Positions 9,089 through 18,660 of a stretch of DNA of 64,000 bases are shown one piece after another (within the stretch, counting starts at the first letter, position 1; each line of letters starts with the position of its first letter). Origin of the DNA: Natronococcus occultus SP4 (GTDB lineage: Archaea > Halobacteriota > Halobacteria > Halobacteriales > Natrialbaceae); assembly GCF_000328685.1 (NCBI RefSeq), contig NC_019974.1, forward strand, positions 1,789,001-1,853,000, read 5' to 3'. Under the pieces are notes generated by a model. It made no database searches, was not told the origin of the DNA, and saw only the letters and a list, made by a program, of their open reading frames with translations. The position numbers and the translations under genes were made by a program.

Positions 9089-9826
9089 CTACAGCTCCGC
9101 GAGGACGGCGGCTCCGCGTTCGAGCGAGGCGGCGGGATCGCTCGGATCGTCGTGTTCGTAGACGAGCCATTCCGTGCCGGCGTCCGCGGCGGCCTCGGCG
9201 CAGGCCCGCACGTCGACGTCGCCCTCGCCGATTTCGGCGAACTCGGGCTCGCCGTCGACGCGCATCCCCTTCAGGTGGACCGTCCGGATCCGCCCCTCGA
9301 GCCCGCGCAGGCGTTCGGCGGGATCGTCGCCGGCCGCGAGCACCCAGCCGACGTCGAGCTCGATCCCGACGTCGCTCTCCGCGAGGAGGCGCTCGAACGC
9401 CGTCTCCTCGCCGAGATCGGCGTACTCGTGGTCGTGGTTGTGGTAGTACAGCTCCCAGTCGTCCTCGGCGAGGACGTCGGCCAGCTCGTCGAGCCGCGCC
9501 GCGGTCTCGGCGACGGCCGTCGCGGATTCGAACTGGTCGGGATCGAGCCAGGGGACGACGACGCCGTCGATTCCGAGCGGCGCGTAGGCCTCGCGGACGG
9601 CGTCGCGGTCGCCCTCGAGACGTTCGATCCCGACGTGGGGCGGTGCGACCTCGAGACCGCGTCGCTCGAGGGTCTCGGCGATTGCGTCGGGGTCGTCGGA
9701 CAGCGGTGAGTAGCCGCCGGCGAACTGGACGCCGTCGTAGCCGGCGTCGGCGACCCGATCGAGGACCTCCGTCGTCGAGTCCTCGAGGTCGCGAACGCTG
9801 TAGAGGTTGATCGCGGTCTTTGGCAT
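9089..9826 (-). CDS. Sugar phosphate isomerase/epimerase family protein (xylose isomerase-like TIM barrel)
   Basis: A 245-residue TIM-barrel protein of the AP-endonuclease-2 fold. Start MPKTAINLYSVRDL and motifs GYDGVQFAGGY, YYHNHDHEYA, GIELDVGWV and TVHLKGM carry the His/Asp/Glu metal ligands of sugar isomerases and epimerases. It is encoded 61 bp downstream of a DgoD-type dehydratase on the same strand, so a role in sugar-acid catabolism is likely. The exact substrate is not predictable. Confidence 0.85.
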   Translation of the reverse strand: MPKTAINLYSVRDLEDSTTEVLDRVADAGYDGVQFAGGYSPLSDDPDAIAETLERRGLEVAPPHVGIERLEGDRDAVREAYAPLGIDGVVVPWLDPDQFESATAVAETAARLDELADVLAEDDWELYYHNHDHEYADLGEETAFERLLAESDVGIELDVGWVLAAGDDPAERLRGLEGRIRTVHLKGMRVDGEPEFAEIGEGDVDVRACAEAAADAGTEWLVYEHDDPSDPAASLERGAAVLAEL

Positions 9827-9887
9827 GGGTTATCTCACTTGCTACCGAAATAATGAACTGTCGGTCCGGAACGAATTCGGCGCCGGG

Positions 9888-11036
9888 CTACCACTCGGCG
9901 ACGCTGCCGTCGTCGTGGCGCCAGACCGGGTTGTGCCAGTCGACGTCGCCGGCCCGCTCGCGGACGACGTCCTTGTCGATCTCGATCCCCAGGCCCGGGC
10001 CGTCGGGGAGCTCGACGTAGCCGTCGCGGTACTCGAAAACCGATGGATCGGCCAGATAGTCCAGCACGTCTGCGGTCTCGTTGTAGTGGATGTCGAGGCT
10101 CTGTTCCTGGATCAGGGCGTTCGGCGAGCAGGCGTCGATCTGGAGACACGAGGCCAGCGCGATCGGTCCCAGCGGACAGTGCGGGGCCAGCGAGACGTCG
10201 TACGCTTCGGCCATCGACGCGATCTTGTTCACCTCGGTGATCCCGCCCGCATGGGAGAGGTCGGGCTGGATCACGTCGACCGCGTTCGACTCGAAGACCT
10301 CCTTGAAGTCCCACCGGGAGTACAGCCGCTCGCCCGTCGCGATCGGCGTCGTCGTCGCGGCGCGGATGTCCGGCAGTGCGTCGTTGTGTTCGGGCAACAC
10401 GGGCTCCTCGATGAACATCGGATCGTACGGCTCCAGCGCCTTCGCGAGCCGACGGGCCATCGGCTTCGAGACCCGGCCGTGGAAGTCGACACCGATGTCG
10501 ACCTCGCTGCCGACGGCCTCCCGGACCGCGGCGATCCGATCGACCGCGTCCTCGACGGCCCGCGGGTTGTCGACCGAGCGGAACTCGGCGGTGGCGTTCA
10601 TCTTGAGCGCGGTGAACCCCGCCTCGGCCTTCTCGCGGGCCGCGTCGCCGACGTCCCGCGGGCGGTCGCCGCCGATCCACTGGTAGACCCGCACACGATC
10701 GCGAGCCTTCCCGCCGAGCAGTTCGTACACCGGAGCGTCGAACCGTTTGCCCTTGATGTCCCACAGCGCCTGGTCGACGCCCGCGATAGCCGACATGAGC
10801 ACCGGCCCGCCCCGGTAGAACCCCCCGCGGTACATCGCCTGCCAGTGGTCCTCGATCGCGCTCGGGTCCTCGCCGAGCAGGTAGTTTTCGAGCAGTTCCT
10901 CGACCGCTGTTCGAACCGTCTTCGCGCGACCTTCGACGACCGGTTCCCCCCAGCCGACGGTGCCGTCGCTCGTCGTGAGCTTGAGAAAGAGCCACCGCGG
11001 CGGGACGTCGAACAGTTCGTAGTCGGTGATTCGCAC
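9888..11036 (-). CDS. dgoD: D-galactonate/gluconate dehydratase (enolase superfamily)
   Basis: A 382-residue enolase-superfamily enzyme that resembles Escherichia coli DgoD along its length. Shared blocks include PPRWLFLK, GGPVLMSAIAG, GVDFHGRVS (metal Asp and catalytic His), MFIEEPV and ATGERLYS (metal Glu residues), LAPHCPLGPIALASC (catalytic His) and the C-terminal NPVWRHDDGSVAEW. It dehydrates an aldonate to the 2-keto-3-deoxy sugar acid, the entry step of the haloarchaeal semiphosphorylative pathway. A TIM-barrel isomerase follows. GfcR-type regulation is plausible given gfcR nearby. Confidence 0.88.
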   Translation of the reverse strand: MRITDYELFDVPPRWLFLKLTTSDGTVGWGEPVVEGRAKTVRTAVEELLENYLLGEDPSAIEDHWQAMYRGGFYRGGPVLMSAIAGVDQALWDIKGKRFDAPVYELLGGKARDRVRVYQWIGGDRPRDVGDAAREKAEAGFTALKMNATAEFRSVDNPRAVEDAVDRIAAVREAVGSEVDIGVDFHGRVSKPMARRLAKALEPYDPMFIEEPVLPEHNDALPDIRAATTTPIATGERLYSRWDFKEVFESNAVDVIQPDLSHAGGITEVNKIASMAEAYDVSLAPHCPLGPIALASCLQIDACSPNALIQEQSLDIHYNETADVLDYLADPSVFEYRDGYVELPDGPGLGIEIDKDVVRERAGDVDWHNPVWRHDDGSVAEW

Positions 11037-11173
11037 GGTTGACTGACCGTTCCGGCTACAGTCACGTCAGTTTTCGTTCCGACGCGGGACGGACGGCGCG
11101 GCCGTCACCGCGCGGCCGATCGGATGCCGCGGTTCGACGATCAGACACCGTCGGTACGAGGGAGTCGGACGGG

Positions 11174-11710
11174 CTATCGGTCGGAGATTGGAACCCGCCC
11201 GCGGATCACGTCGGGGGCGATACCGTTGATCGTCGCGAAGACCGCCCCGAGGACGAGCCCGTAGACGAGGTGGCCGATCGCGAACAGTAACGCCGCGAAC
11301 AGCTCCGCCGCCATCCCCGGCATCGGCAGAAACGGCAGGGGAAACGCGCCGATTCCGGCTCGCGTCATCGCGATCGGGAAGATGAGCCCGCCCGCGACGA
11401 TTCCGAGCACCGTTCCGAAGACGATCCCCGCGATGAGGTACTCCCGGAACGTCTCGACGACGTCCTGGATCCGCGGCCTCGAAATAACCGCGGCGAAAGT
11501 CAGCCCGAACAGGACGCTGAGCAGCAGGTGCATCGTCCAGCCGGCACCGACGTCCGCGGCCGGAAGGGGTGCGAGTCCGCCGAGCAGTTCGATCTGGTTT
11601 CCGCCGAGGTGAAGCACCAGCCCCATCGCGATGCCGCCGGCCAGGCCGCCGGTGAACCCGCCACCCCAGCGGCCGACGCCGTCGATTATTTGTTTGTCAT
11701 TCTCTCCCAT
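11174..11710 (-). CDS. Membrane protein of unknown function
   Basis: A 178-residue Gly/Ala-rich protein with about four hydrophobic segments: GGLAGGIAMGLVLHLGG, the LLLSVLFGLTFAAV region, a Gly-rich IVFGTVLGIVAGGLIF stretch and a final LVYGLVLGAVFATI stretch. Alternating Gly spacing suggests tight helix packing. No family is recognised. It lies alone between the dehydratase and the RIO kinase. Confidence 0.7.
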   Translation of the reverse strand: MGENDKQIIDGVGRWGGGFTGGLAGGIAMGLVLHLGGNQIELLGGLAPLPAADVGAGWTMHLLLSVLFGLTFAAVISRPRIQDVVETFREYLIAGIVFGTVLGIVAGGLIFPIAMTRAGIGAFPLPFLPMPGMAAELFAALLFAIGHLVYGLVLGAVFATINGIAPDVIRGRVPISDR

Positions 11711-11907
11711 GACAGTATACCACTACGCGCCTCCGACAAAATAAGGCTGTGATCGTGTCGCTCGCGTGAATTTCTGCAGCAACGCCAGGCGTCGGCTCCG
11801 GTCCGAAGGACGCTCGACCGAATCAGTATATCGAGATATGCTTTACGAGGGGGAGGGACACGTCTCCAGGTCGCTGTCGCTACTTCCCCGTAGGCGAGAA
11901 CCGTTGC

Positions 11908-12810
11908 CTACGCGCGAATCGAATCGAAGGAGCCGTCGGCGATCGATTCGGCTAGCTCGTTGCTCGCAAGCTCGTCGGGGACCTGCTGGGGGTACTTGCG
12001 CCGGAAGTAGCCGATCAGGTTCTTGAGGTCACGCTCCAGGAACTCCTCGGCGTTCGCGTGGTCGGTCGGGACCGCCTGGGGCCAGTCGAAGATTTTCACG
12101 CCGTCCTCGTTGACGAAGACGTTGTACTCGCTCATGTCCGCGTGAACGTACCCCGCCTCGTAGGCGCCGGCGACCTCACCGACCAGCAGATCGAGGACGC
12201 CCACCACCTGTCCGGGCTCGAGTTTCGTCTGGGAGAGCTCGACACCGTCCATCTTCTCCATCACGATCGCGTGCCGGTTCTGATCGATCGGACGGGGGAC
12301 GGCGACGTCCGGGTAGAGCTCCTCGAGGATCCCGTGTTCGCGCTCGGCGGCCTTTCGAGCGGTGTACATCCAGGAGACGTGGTCCTTGTCGGCGGTGTAG
12401 TCCCGTTCTTTGTGGACCGCTCGGAAGTTCGTGTACCCCTCGCGGTGGTACTTCAGCGCCAGGGGTTTGTAGGAGCGAACCTCGTAGACGTCGCTTTCCT
12501 TGCCGACTCCCAGCGGCGAGCCGAACTCGCTGATCGTCTCCCGCTCGACGAGCGCCCGCAACGCGAGCGCGTCGTACCCCTCGAACTGGAGGGTGTACCC
12601 CTCGTACTGGATCGTCTTCTTCTCGACGAGCCCGCGCTTGAGACAGCGCTCGAGGCGGTAGTCGACCTCCTCCTCGGTCAGATTGGCGAACTTCGGGAGC
12701 TTCTCGCGTTGAACCCACTCCGAGAAGCGCATTCCCTGCTCCACGCCCGAGAGGAGATAGAAGTCCTCTTCCTCGAGCTCCGGCAGTAACTCGGCGACGT
12801 TCCGCACCAT
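11908..12810 (-). CDS. rio2: RIO2-type serine protein kinase
   Basis: A 300-residue archaeal Rio2: N-terminal winged helix (roughly residues 1-85), then the kinase with nucleotide loop GVGKESDVYEV, ATP Lys in PLALKYHREG, catalytic YVHADMSEYN and metal site KIFDWPQAV. Rio2 takes part in late small-ribosomal-subunit maturation. The ATG at 12810 gives MVRNVAELLPELEEED, the usual start. The frame stays open far upstream, but that part runs antiparallel to the lipoate ligase and protease genes. Confidence 0.93.
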   Translation of the reverse strand: MVRNVAELLPELEEEDFYLLSGVEQGMRFSEWVQREKLPKFANLTEEEVDYRLERCLKRGLVEKKTIQYEGYTLQFEGYDALALRALVERETISEFGSPLGVGKESDVYEVRSYKPLALKYHREGYTNFRAVHKERDYTADKDHVSWMYTARKAAEREHGILEELYPDVAVPRPIDQNRHAIVMEKMDGVELSQTKLEPGQVVGVLDLLVGEVAGAYEAGYVHADMSEYNVFVNEDGVKIFDWPQAVPTDHANAEEFLERDLKNLIGYFRRKYPQQVPDELASNELAESIADGSFDSIRA

Positions 12811-12984
12811 GGCCCGGACTACCCGTTCGGCACGTAAAAACGTCGTGACAGCGGTTACGAGGGCCGATCCGGACACTATCCGTGCCGACAGGACGTTATC
12901 GTCGTTTCCAGTAAACCGCTGTGGACGATACGAAACCGCTGCTCCGTCGGAATCGCTTTCCGGCTTGCCGTCCTGCGTTCGTGC

Positions 12985-13821
12985 ATGACTGCGCTTGCCG
13001 ACCACGACTGGCGGCTGATCGACGACGAACCCCGCGCCGGGGCGACACAGATGGCTCTCGAGGAGATCGCCGGACGAACGGCGATCGAGGACGACCTCCG
13101 GACCGTTCGGGTCTACTCCTGGGAGCCGGGCACGCTCTCGCTGGGCTACCGGCAGGACGCCGATTCGGTAAACTGGGAGTACTGCGAACGCGCGGGGATC
13201 GACGTCACCCGCCGACAGACCGGCGGCGGCGGGATCTACCACGATCGCTATGCCGACATCTCTTATACGATCGTCGCGCCCGCCGAGGAGGTACCCGGGG
13301 ATCTGATGGACTGTTACGCGCTGTTTTGCGAGCCGATCCTCGAGGCGTTCGACCGTATGGGGATCGACGCCGACTTCGCGGGCGCCGAACAGGCGTCGAT
13401 CTACTACCCCTCCTGTTACCTGCGCGATATCAACCCGGCCCACGACGTGGTCGCGCCGGCCAGCGCGGGCGCGGACGCGAAAAAACTCAGCGGTAACGCC
13501 CAGTACCGCCAGCGCGACGTCGTGATCCAGCACGGGTCGCTGTCGTACGACCTCGAGCCCAACCACCACGTCGACGTCTTCGACAGCGACGTCACCGCCG
13601 ATACGTTCGTCGATCGTGTGACCAGTATCCGCGAGCAGACGAGCCTCGACCGCGAGACCGCCGTCGAGACCGTCGCCGACTCGCTGCGGGAGTGGTGTGG
13701 AGCGACCGACGGCGAGTGGCGCGACGCGGAACTCGAGGCCGCCCGCGATCTCGCCGATCGGAAGTACGGCGCGGACGCCTGGGTTCGCGATCGGGACGTC
13801 CTCGAGGCCGACGGGCAGTAG
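12985..13821 (+). CDS. Lipoate-protein ligase A family protein
   Basis: A 278-residue biotin/lipoate A/B ligase-fold protein. It has the family loop TRRQTGGGGIYH and the catalytic Lys region KKLSGNAQYRQ. These enzymes attach lipoate or octanoate to dehydrogenase or GcvH domains, or transfer acyl chains. No lipoylated-enzyme genes adjoin it. The ligase C-terminal accessory domain is short, so a transferase role is possible. Confidence 0.85.
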   Translation: MTALADHDWRLIDDEPRAGATQMALEEIAGRTAIEDDLRTVRVYSWEPGTLSLGYRQDADSVNWEYCERAGIDVTRRQTGGGGIYHDRYADISYTIVAPAEEVPGDLMDCYALFCEPILEAFDRMGIDADFAGAEQASIYYPSCYLRDINPAHDVVAPASAGADAKKLSGNAQYRQRDVVIQHGSLSYDLEPNHHVDVFDSDVTADTFVDRVTSIREQTSLDRETAVETVADSLREWCGATDGEWRDAELEAARDLADRKYGADAWVRDRDVLEADGQ

Positions 13822-13885
13822 GACGGTTCCATTCACAAACCGAAAGACCGGAATCTCCATTATTCTCTCTATCTGACTCTTCAGT

Positions 13886-14842
13886 ATGCGTCTGACGTCG
13901 CCGGTCGGACTCGGGATACGGGCGCTTCTCAGCGCCGGCGTAACCGGTGCCGTGCTGGTGGCGAGCGCGGTCGTCGTAGCGGTCTCCGGGGCAGCGCCGT
14001 TGCTCGCCGTTCCGGTACTCGTCGCGCCGGACGGCTGGCTCGAGGGGCGGCTCCTGTGGGGTGTCGCCGTCAGCGCGGTTCTCGCGTTCCCAGCGTTCGC
14101 GATCGTCGTCGGGTACCTCGTTCGATACGAGCGGCGACTGTTACTCGAGGGGACGGCTCCCGTGACGGCGATCGACGCCGAAGAGACGCGGGCCCTGGAT
14201 GGCGACGCCACGCGGCTCGCGCCCCAGTTCGGCGTTCCGAAACCCCAGGTCAGAGTACACCCGGCGTCGGCGCCGTTCGCGTACACGACCTCTCGACCGA
14301 GCGATCCGCTCGTCGGCGTTCGACGGACGGAATCTCCCGTCATCGTCGTCTCGAAGGGACTCGTCCGGACGCTGCCGCGAGACGAGGTCGTGGCCGTCCT
14401 GGCCCACGAGTTCGCCCACCTCGCCAACGACGATCTGCGACTGACCTCCTGGCTGCTCGTTCCGCTGGTCGCCGCCGAGTTCCTCCACGACGGCGGCGAA
14501 GCGCCGACGGACGGACGGGAGCCCCTCGAGTGGCTGCTCGCGACCGTCGCGCTGATCGGCGTCGGCGTCTTCTCGCGGGGTCGCGAGATCGCCGCCGACC
14601 GCGCGGCCGTCGCGGCGACCGGCGATCCGGGCTCGCTCGCGAGTGCACTCGAACGGCTGGGCGACCGCCGCAGTTCCCGACCGACGACCGACCTGCGCGC
14701 ACACGCTCGATCGACGAACGCGATCAGCGTCCTCCCGACGTTCGGCGACGAGGACGTCGGCGGGCTCCGAGCGACGCATCCATCCCTCGAAACCCGACTC
14801 GAGGCGCTTCGCTCGCTGAGTCGCGAGCGCCGAACCCCGTAG
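13886..14842 (+). CDS. M48-family (HtpX-like) membrane metalloprotease
   Basis: A 318-residue protein with two N-terminal hydrophobic segments (about residues 8-65), then the zinc motif H174-E175-FA-H178 in LAHEFAHLAND. The third ligand probably lies in the REIAADRAAV segment. HtpX-type proteases remove misfolded membrane proteins. A further hydrophobic stretch (LLATVALIGVGVFS) follows the motif. It lies 45 bp before the endonuclease IV gene on the same strand. Confidence 0.88.
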   Translation: MRLTSPVGLGIRALLSAGVTGAVLVASAVVVAVSGAAPLLAVPVLVAPDGWLEGRLLWGVAVSAVLAFPAFAIVVGYLVRYERRLLLEGTAPVTAIDAEETRALDGDATRLAPQFGVPKPQVRVHPASAPFAYTTSRPSDPLVGVRRTESPVIVVSKGLVRTLPRDEVVAVLAHEFAHLANDDLRLTSWLLVPLVAAEFLHDGGEAPTDGREPLEWLLATVALIGVGVFSRGREIAADRAAVAATGDPGSLASALERLGDRRSSRPTTDLRAHARSTNAISVLPTFGDEDVGGLRATHPSLETRLEALRSLSRERRTP

Positions 14843-14887
14843 CGTCGGTCCGTTACCCCTATCACGAACCGGGACCGACTGCCGAGC

Positions 14888-15760
14888 ATGAAAGTCGGCG
14901 CACACGTCTCGATCTCCGGCTCGCGCGTCTCCTCCGACGACGAAACGCCCCCCTACGACGACGTCCGCAACGCGGTCCACCGCCAGCGCGCCTTCGGCGG
15001 CAACTGCGGGCAGATCTTCACGACCTCGCCGCAGGTCTGGGCCCAGCCCGAGATCAGCGACGAGGCCGCCACGGGCTTTCGCGAGGAGAGCGACGAACTG
15101 CTCGAGGGGCCGTGGGTGATCCACTCCTCGTACCTGGTCAACCTCTGTACGCCCAAGGAGGACCTGCGCCGGAAGTCCAAAGAGAGCATGCAGGCCGAAC
15201 TCGACGCGGCAGAGAAGCTGGGTGTTCCGTACGTAAACGTCCATCTGGGCGCGCATACGGGAGCGGGCGTCGAGGGCGGGCTCGACAACGCCGCGGGCGT
15301 CATCGACGACCTCGACGTCCCCGAGGACGTCCAGATCCTCATCGAGTCCGACGCGGGTAGCGGGACGAAACTGGGCGGCGAGTTCGAACATCTCGCGGGG
15401 ATCATCGATCGCACCGAGGCCGAGATCGGGATCTGTATCGACACCGCCCACACGCTGGTCGCGGGCAACGACCTCACCACCCCCGAGGCCGTCGACGAGA
15501 CCGTCTCCCGGTTCGACGACGAGGTCGGCCTCGAACACCTCGAGTACATCCACCTCAACGACTCGAAACACGACGTCGGCACCCACAAGGACGAACACGC
15601 CCTCATCGGCGAGGGGTACATCGGCGAGGACGGCATCCGCGCAATCGTCAACCACCCCGACCTGCGGGAGCTCCCCTTCGCCCTCGAGACGCCCACCGAG
15701 GACGGGAAGGGGTTCGCCTGGAACATCGAGAAGACGAAGGAACTGCGCGACGAGGCGTAA
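14888..15760 (+). CDS. nfo: Deoxyribonuclease IV (endonuclease IV)
   Basis: A 290-residue AP endonuclease starting [11 protein letters not shown]. The three-zinc ligands of the family are visible in [36 protein letters not shown] and [11 protein letters not shown]. It cuts DNA 5' to abasic sites in base excision repair. It may share a transcript with the preceding HtpX-like gene and the following methyltransferase. Confidence 0.95.
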   Translation: MKVGAHVSISGSRVSSDDETPPYDDVRNAVHRQRAFGGNCGQIFTTSPQVWAQPEISDEAATGFREESDELLEGPWVIHSSYLVNLCTPKEDLRRKSKESMQAELDAAEKLGVPYVNVHLGAHTGAGVEGGLDNAAGVIDDLDVPEDVQILIESDAGSGTKLGGEFEHLAGIIDRTEAEIGICIDTAHTLVAGNDLTTPEAVDETVSRFDDEVGLEHLEYIHLNDSKHDVGTHKDEHALIGEGYIGEDGIRAIVNHPDLRELPFALETPTEDGKGFAWNIEKTKELRDEA

Positions 15761-15823
15761 ACGCTCGACTCGACGCCGCTCGGAACCGACCTGCTTTTCC
15801 TTTCGCTGGCACTACGAGAGACC

Positions 15824-16630
15824 GTGCGCGAGTTCTCCGAAGCCTACCTCGAGCGGACCCGCGAGGGGATGTGGGACGACTCTCGGCAGGCGTTGGCCCC
15901 TCTCGCCCTCGACTCCCGCGAGCGCGTCCTCGACGTCGGCTGTGGCACCGGCGAGCTGAGCCGCGTCCTCGTGGCGGAGTCAGCCGGCGAGGTCGTCGGC
16001 TGTGACGCCGACCGCGAACTCCTCGAGTTCGCCGGCGAGCACGTTCCGGTCATCGCTGGCGACGCCCTCCGGCTTCCCTTCCCCGACGACAGCTTCGATC
16101 TCGTCGTCTGCCAGGCGCTGCTGATCAACCTCCCCGACCCCGCGGCCGCGCTCGCGGAGTTCGCCCGCGTCTCAACCGACCTCGTCGCCGCCGTCGAACC
16201 CGACAACGGTGCCGTCGAGGTCGACTCGAGCGTTCCGACGGAGGAGCGCCTCGAATCCCGGGCGCGGCGGGCCTACCTGGAGGGGATCGGAACGGACGTC
16301 ACGCTCGGGGCCGACGCCCGCGAGGCGTTTTCCGAGGCGGGGCTTGACGTCCTCGAGACGCGCCGGTACGACCACGAGCGGACGATCGAGCCGCCCTACG
16401 GCGAGGCGGCGCTGACGATCGCCCAGCGGAAGGCGACGGGTGCGGGGCTGGCCGACGACCGGGAGACGATGCTCGAGGGCGCGATGGACGACGAGGAGTA
16501 CGACGCCCTCCGCAGCGAGTGGCGAGCGATGGGCCGGGACGTGATCGAACAGATGGAGGACCGGCGCTACCGTCGGAGCGAGGAGATCCCGTTTTTCGTG
16601 ACGGTCGGCCGGGTGAACGGACCGCAGTAG
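15824..16630 (+). CDS. Class I SAM-dependent methyltransferase
   Basis: A 268-residue protein with the SAM-binding motif I VLDVGCGTGELSRV, an acidic post-I residue in GEVVGCDAD, and motif IV FDLVVCQALL. The substrate is unknown. It starts with GTG at 15824, 63 bp after endonuclease IV. The C-terminal third has no recognised domain. Confidence 0.88.
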   Translation: MREFSEAYLERTREGMWDDSRQALAPLALDSRERVLDVGCGTGELSRVLVAESAGEVVGCDADRELLEFAGEHVPVIAGDALRLPFPDDSFDLVVCQALLINLPDPAAALAEFARVSTDLVAAVEPDNGAVEVDSSVPTEERLESRARRAYLEGIGTDVTLGADAREAFSEAGLDVLETRRYDHERTIEPPYGEAALTIAQRKATGAGLADDRETMLEGAMDDEEYDALRSEWRAMGRDVIEQMEDRRYRRSEEIPFFVTVGRVNGPQ

Positions 16631-16754
16631 TCGACGGTGGAGAGGGAGCGTGTACACCGAGGACGAGGGAGTAACTGACTGTTGCGCCGAAATAGACATT
16701 TGCCGTGAAATTCAATTCGAAGAATTTAACCAAAATGGTTGGCTGTCATACAGT

Positions 16755-16940
16755 ATGATCCCTCCAGGAACAGACACACATCCGTACGAACTACTCGTAC
16801 TCGCACTTTCCACTGGAGGTGCCTTGTTCATGCTCGGATTTGAACTCGGTGTCGTATTCGCGCTGCTCGTCGTTCTATTCGTTTTGGCCCTACTGTACCG
16901 ACTGGTCGTAGCCGTCGAACGAATCGCCGAGCGAGTCTGA
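16755..16940 (+). CDS. Small membrane protein
   Basis: A 61-residue protein starting MIPPGTDTHPYELLV with a long hydrophobic region that can form two helices, ending in RLVVAVERIAERV. The ATG at 16755 is chosen because upstream codons lie in an AT-rich promoter-like stretch. Function unknown. Confidence 0.55.
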   Translation: MIPPGTDTHPYELLVLALSTGGALFMLGFELGVVFALLVVLFVLALLYRLVVAVERIAERV

Positions 16941-17060
16941 TCGGAGAGAGTAGCGCCGCTGCGAGAACGACGGGCTTCTGCCGTCTACTCCAATCAGATA
17001 GTCGCGCCTGTCGAACGGTTCACAGCGCCAGTTTCGACTCCGTTGGTTCGCGGCCCCTCG

Positions 17061-17249
17061 TCAGTCCGACTCCTCACCCCGGCCGAGCAGCGAGACGTAG
17101 ATCCCGATCAGTCCGACACAGACCACGACGATCCCGGTCCAGAGGTCGAGAACGTTCACCAGTGCCAGCACCGATCCCGTAAGCACGAGCGCGACGTTCG
17201 CGAACACCGCGAGACGGGCGGTGTCGAGGCCGAAGGACGACGCGTTCAT
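17061..17249 (-). CDS. Small two-helix membrane protein
   Basis: A 62-residue protein starting MNASSFGLDTARLAVFANV with two hydrophobic segments (LVLTGSVLALVNV and a Val/Ile-rich second helix) and an acidic tail. Upstream extension of the frame is Arg-rich and not credible. Function unknown. Confidence 0.6.
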   Translation of the reverse strand: MNASSFGLDTARLAVFANVALVLTGSVLALVNVLDLWTGIVVVCVGLIGIYVSLLGRGEESD

Positions 17250-17296
17250 ACCGAATCCCTCCGATGGAGGCGGCAAAAGCGTTTGTATGACGGCGT

Positions 17297-17947
17297 TCAG
17301 ACGACGTCGCCCCGCACCGTCACGCCCTCCTGTTGCTCGCGCCAGGCGTGAACCTCCCGGGCGGCCTCGCTGGCCTCCGTTTCTTCCATTCCGAGCATCT
17401 CGAGAGCGGCCGACAGCGTCGGCAGGGCGAGGTCGCTCTCCCGGAGCTTGCGAAACGCCTCCTCGCTTTTCGTGCCGTCGACCCAGAGACACACTCCGCG
17501 GGGATCCAGCAGCTGGGTGTAGTCCTCCCGGAGTTTCGCGCCGCGGAGCCGCTGGGTGACGTTGTCCTCGAAGCCGGCGTTACAGACCTCGAGGTGGATC
17601 GGTTCGTCCTCGCCCAGCAGCTGGGCGGCCAGACACTTCTCGGGGGCGGCGTGGCCGTTCGCGTTTGCGCGCAGATACTCGGGATACTCGGCGGCCCAGT
17701 CGGCCCGGACCGACTGGCCGACCCCGTCGATCCCGTACTCCTCGTCGACGTCCGTCGACTGACTGTCGTCGCGCATCAACACGTCTTTCGTCAGGTAGAC
17801 GTCGAGCCGTTCGACGGGATCGAGCCCGAGCGCGATGTCGCCGAACGCCCAGATCTCCCGGACCGGGACGGGCGTGCGCTCGCGCTCGACGGTCTCGACC
17901 AGCGTCTCCAGCCGGTCGACCGCGTCCTCGCGGGAAAACTCGCTCAT
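17297..17947 (-). CDS. Conserved haloarchaeal protein of unknown function
   Basis: A 216-residue soluble acidic protein starting MSEFSREDAVDRLETLVETV. The region EIWAFGDIALGLDPVERLDV followed by YLTKDVL looks like the strand-turn of a nucleotidyltransferase-like fold (GD...LDVYL), but the catalytic acid pair is not clear. No confident family call. The ATG at 17947 is preferred over one nine codons upstream. Confidence 0.7.
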   Translation of the reverse strand: MSEFSREDAVDRLETLVETVERERTPVPVREIWAFGDIALGLDPVERLDVYLTKDVLMRDDSQSTDVDEEYGIDGVGQSVRADWAAEYPEYLRANANGHAAPEKCLAAQLLGEDEPIHLEVCNAGFEDNVTQRLRGAKLREDYTQLLDPRGVCLWVDGTKSEEAFRKLRESDLALPTLSAALEMLGMEETEASEAAREVHAWREQQEGVTVRGDVV

Positions 17948-18024
17948 AGCTCGCAGTGGGTTCTCGAGTCGCAAAACGGTTTCTCAGTTCGGGGCCGAAG
18001 CGGTCCCGGCTCCGATTCGGCGTC

Positions 18025-18498
18025 TCAGGCCGCCTTCGCCTCGTCGGTCGTCACGTACACCGTATTCCGAACCGTCGCGTGAACGATCCCCTCGCTGTCG
18101 ACGAGGTCGACGGTGTAGTGGCGGTCGACCGACTTCGTCCCCTCGGTCGCCAGCTCGGCCTCGATCGCCGCGATCTCCTCGTCGGTGATCGCACACCGCG
18201 CGTACAGCGTCTCCCGTCCGGGTTTCTTGAACCGAATCTCGGCCTCCTTGTCCCAGACGACGTACTCGTCGCCGAGGTTTTTCAGCAGCATCATCATGTA
18301 GAACGGATCAACCGCGGCGTACATGCTACCGCCGAAGGTCGTCCCGACGTAGTTCCTCGTGCGCCAGGAAAGCGGCAGTTTCACGCGCACCTCCTGCCAG
18401 TCGGGGGCGATGTACGTGACTCGACCACCCGTCCGACGGTAGGCCGGAAAGAGGTTGAATCCGAGTCGGTAGAGTCGCGAGCGAAGCGCGTCGAGCAT
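18025..18498 (-). CDS. DUF4442-type hotdog-fold protein (thioesterase-like)
   Basis: A 157-residue protein with the features of the DUF4442 hotdog group: start MLDALRSRLYRLGFN, central NYVGTTFGGSMYAAVDPFYM and C-terminal HATVRNTVYVTT. The group is related to acyl-CoA thioesterases. The N-terminal amphipathic helix suggests membrane contact. Substrate unknown. Confidence 0.8.
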   Translation of the reverse strand: MLDALRSRLYRLGFNLFPAYRRTGGRVTYIAPDWQEVRVKLPLSWRTRNYVGTTFGGSMYAAVDPFYMMMLLKNLGDEYVVWDKEAEIRFKKPGRETLYARCAITDEEIAAIEAELATEGTKSVDRHYTVDLVDSEGIVHATVRNTVYVTTDEAKAA

Positions 18499-18660
18499 AC
18501 CACCGCTTCGAGGACGCCGGGTGAAAACCGCTAGCAAACGCGCGTCCCGTGTTCGGTCGTTGTCGCCGCCACGCAACTGGTCGACCGGCGCTCGCGCTGG
18601 TCGAGGCCGGGGTCGTGTCAAGAGCGCAGATTTTTGTCGGTGTCCGACGAACGGATCCGT

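Noticed and set aside
11908-14889. 993-codon open frame on the minus strand
   Set aside because: Only the last 300 codons encode a protein (RIO2); the rest lies antisense to the lipoate ligase and HtpX-like genes and is Arg/Ser-rich shadow.
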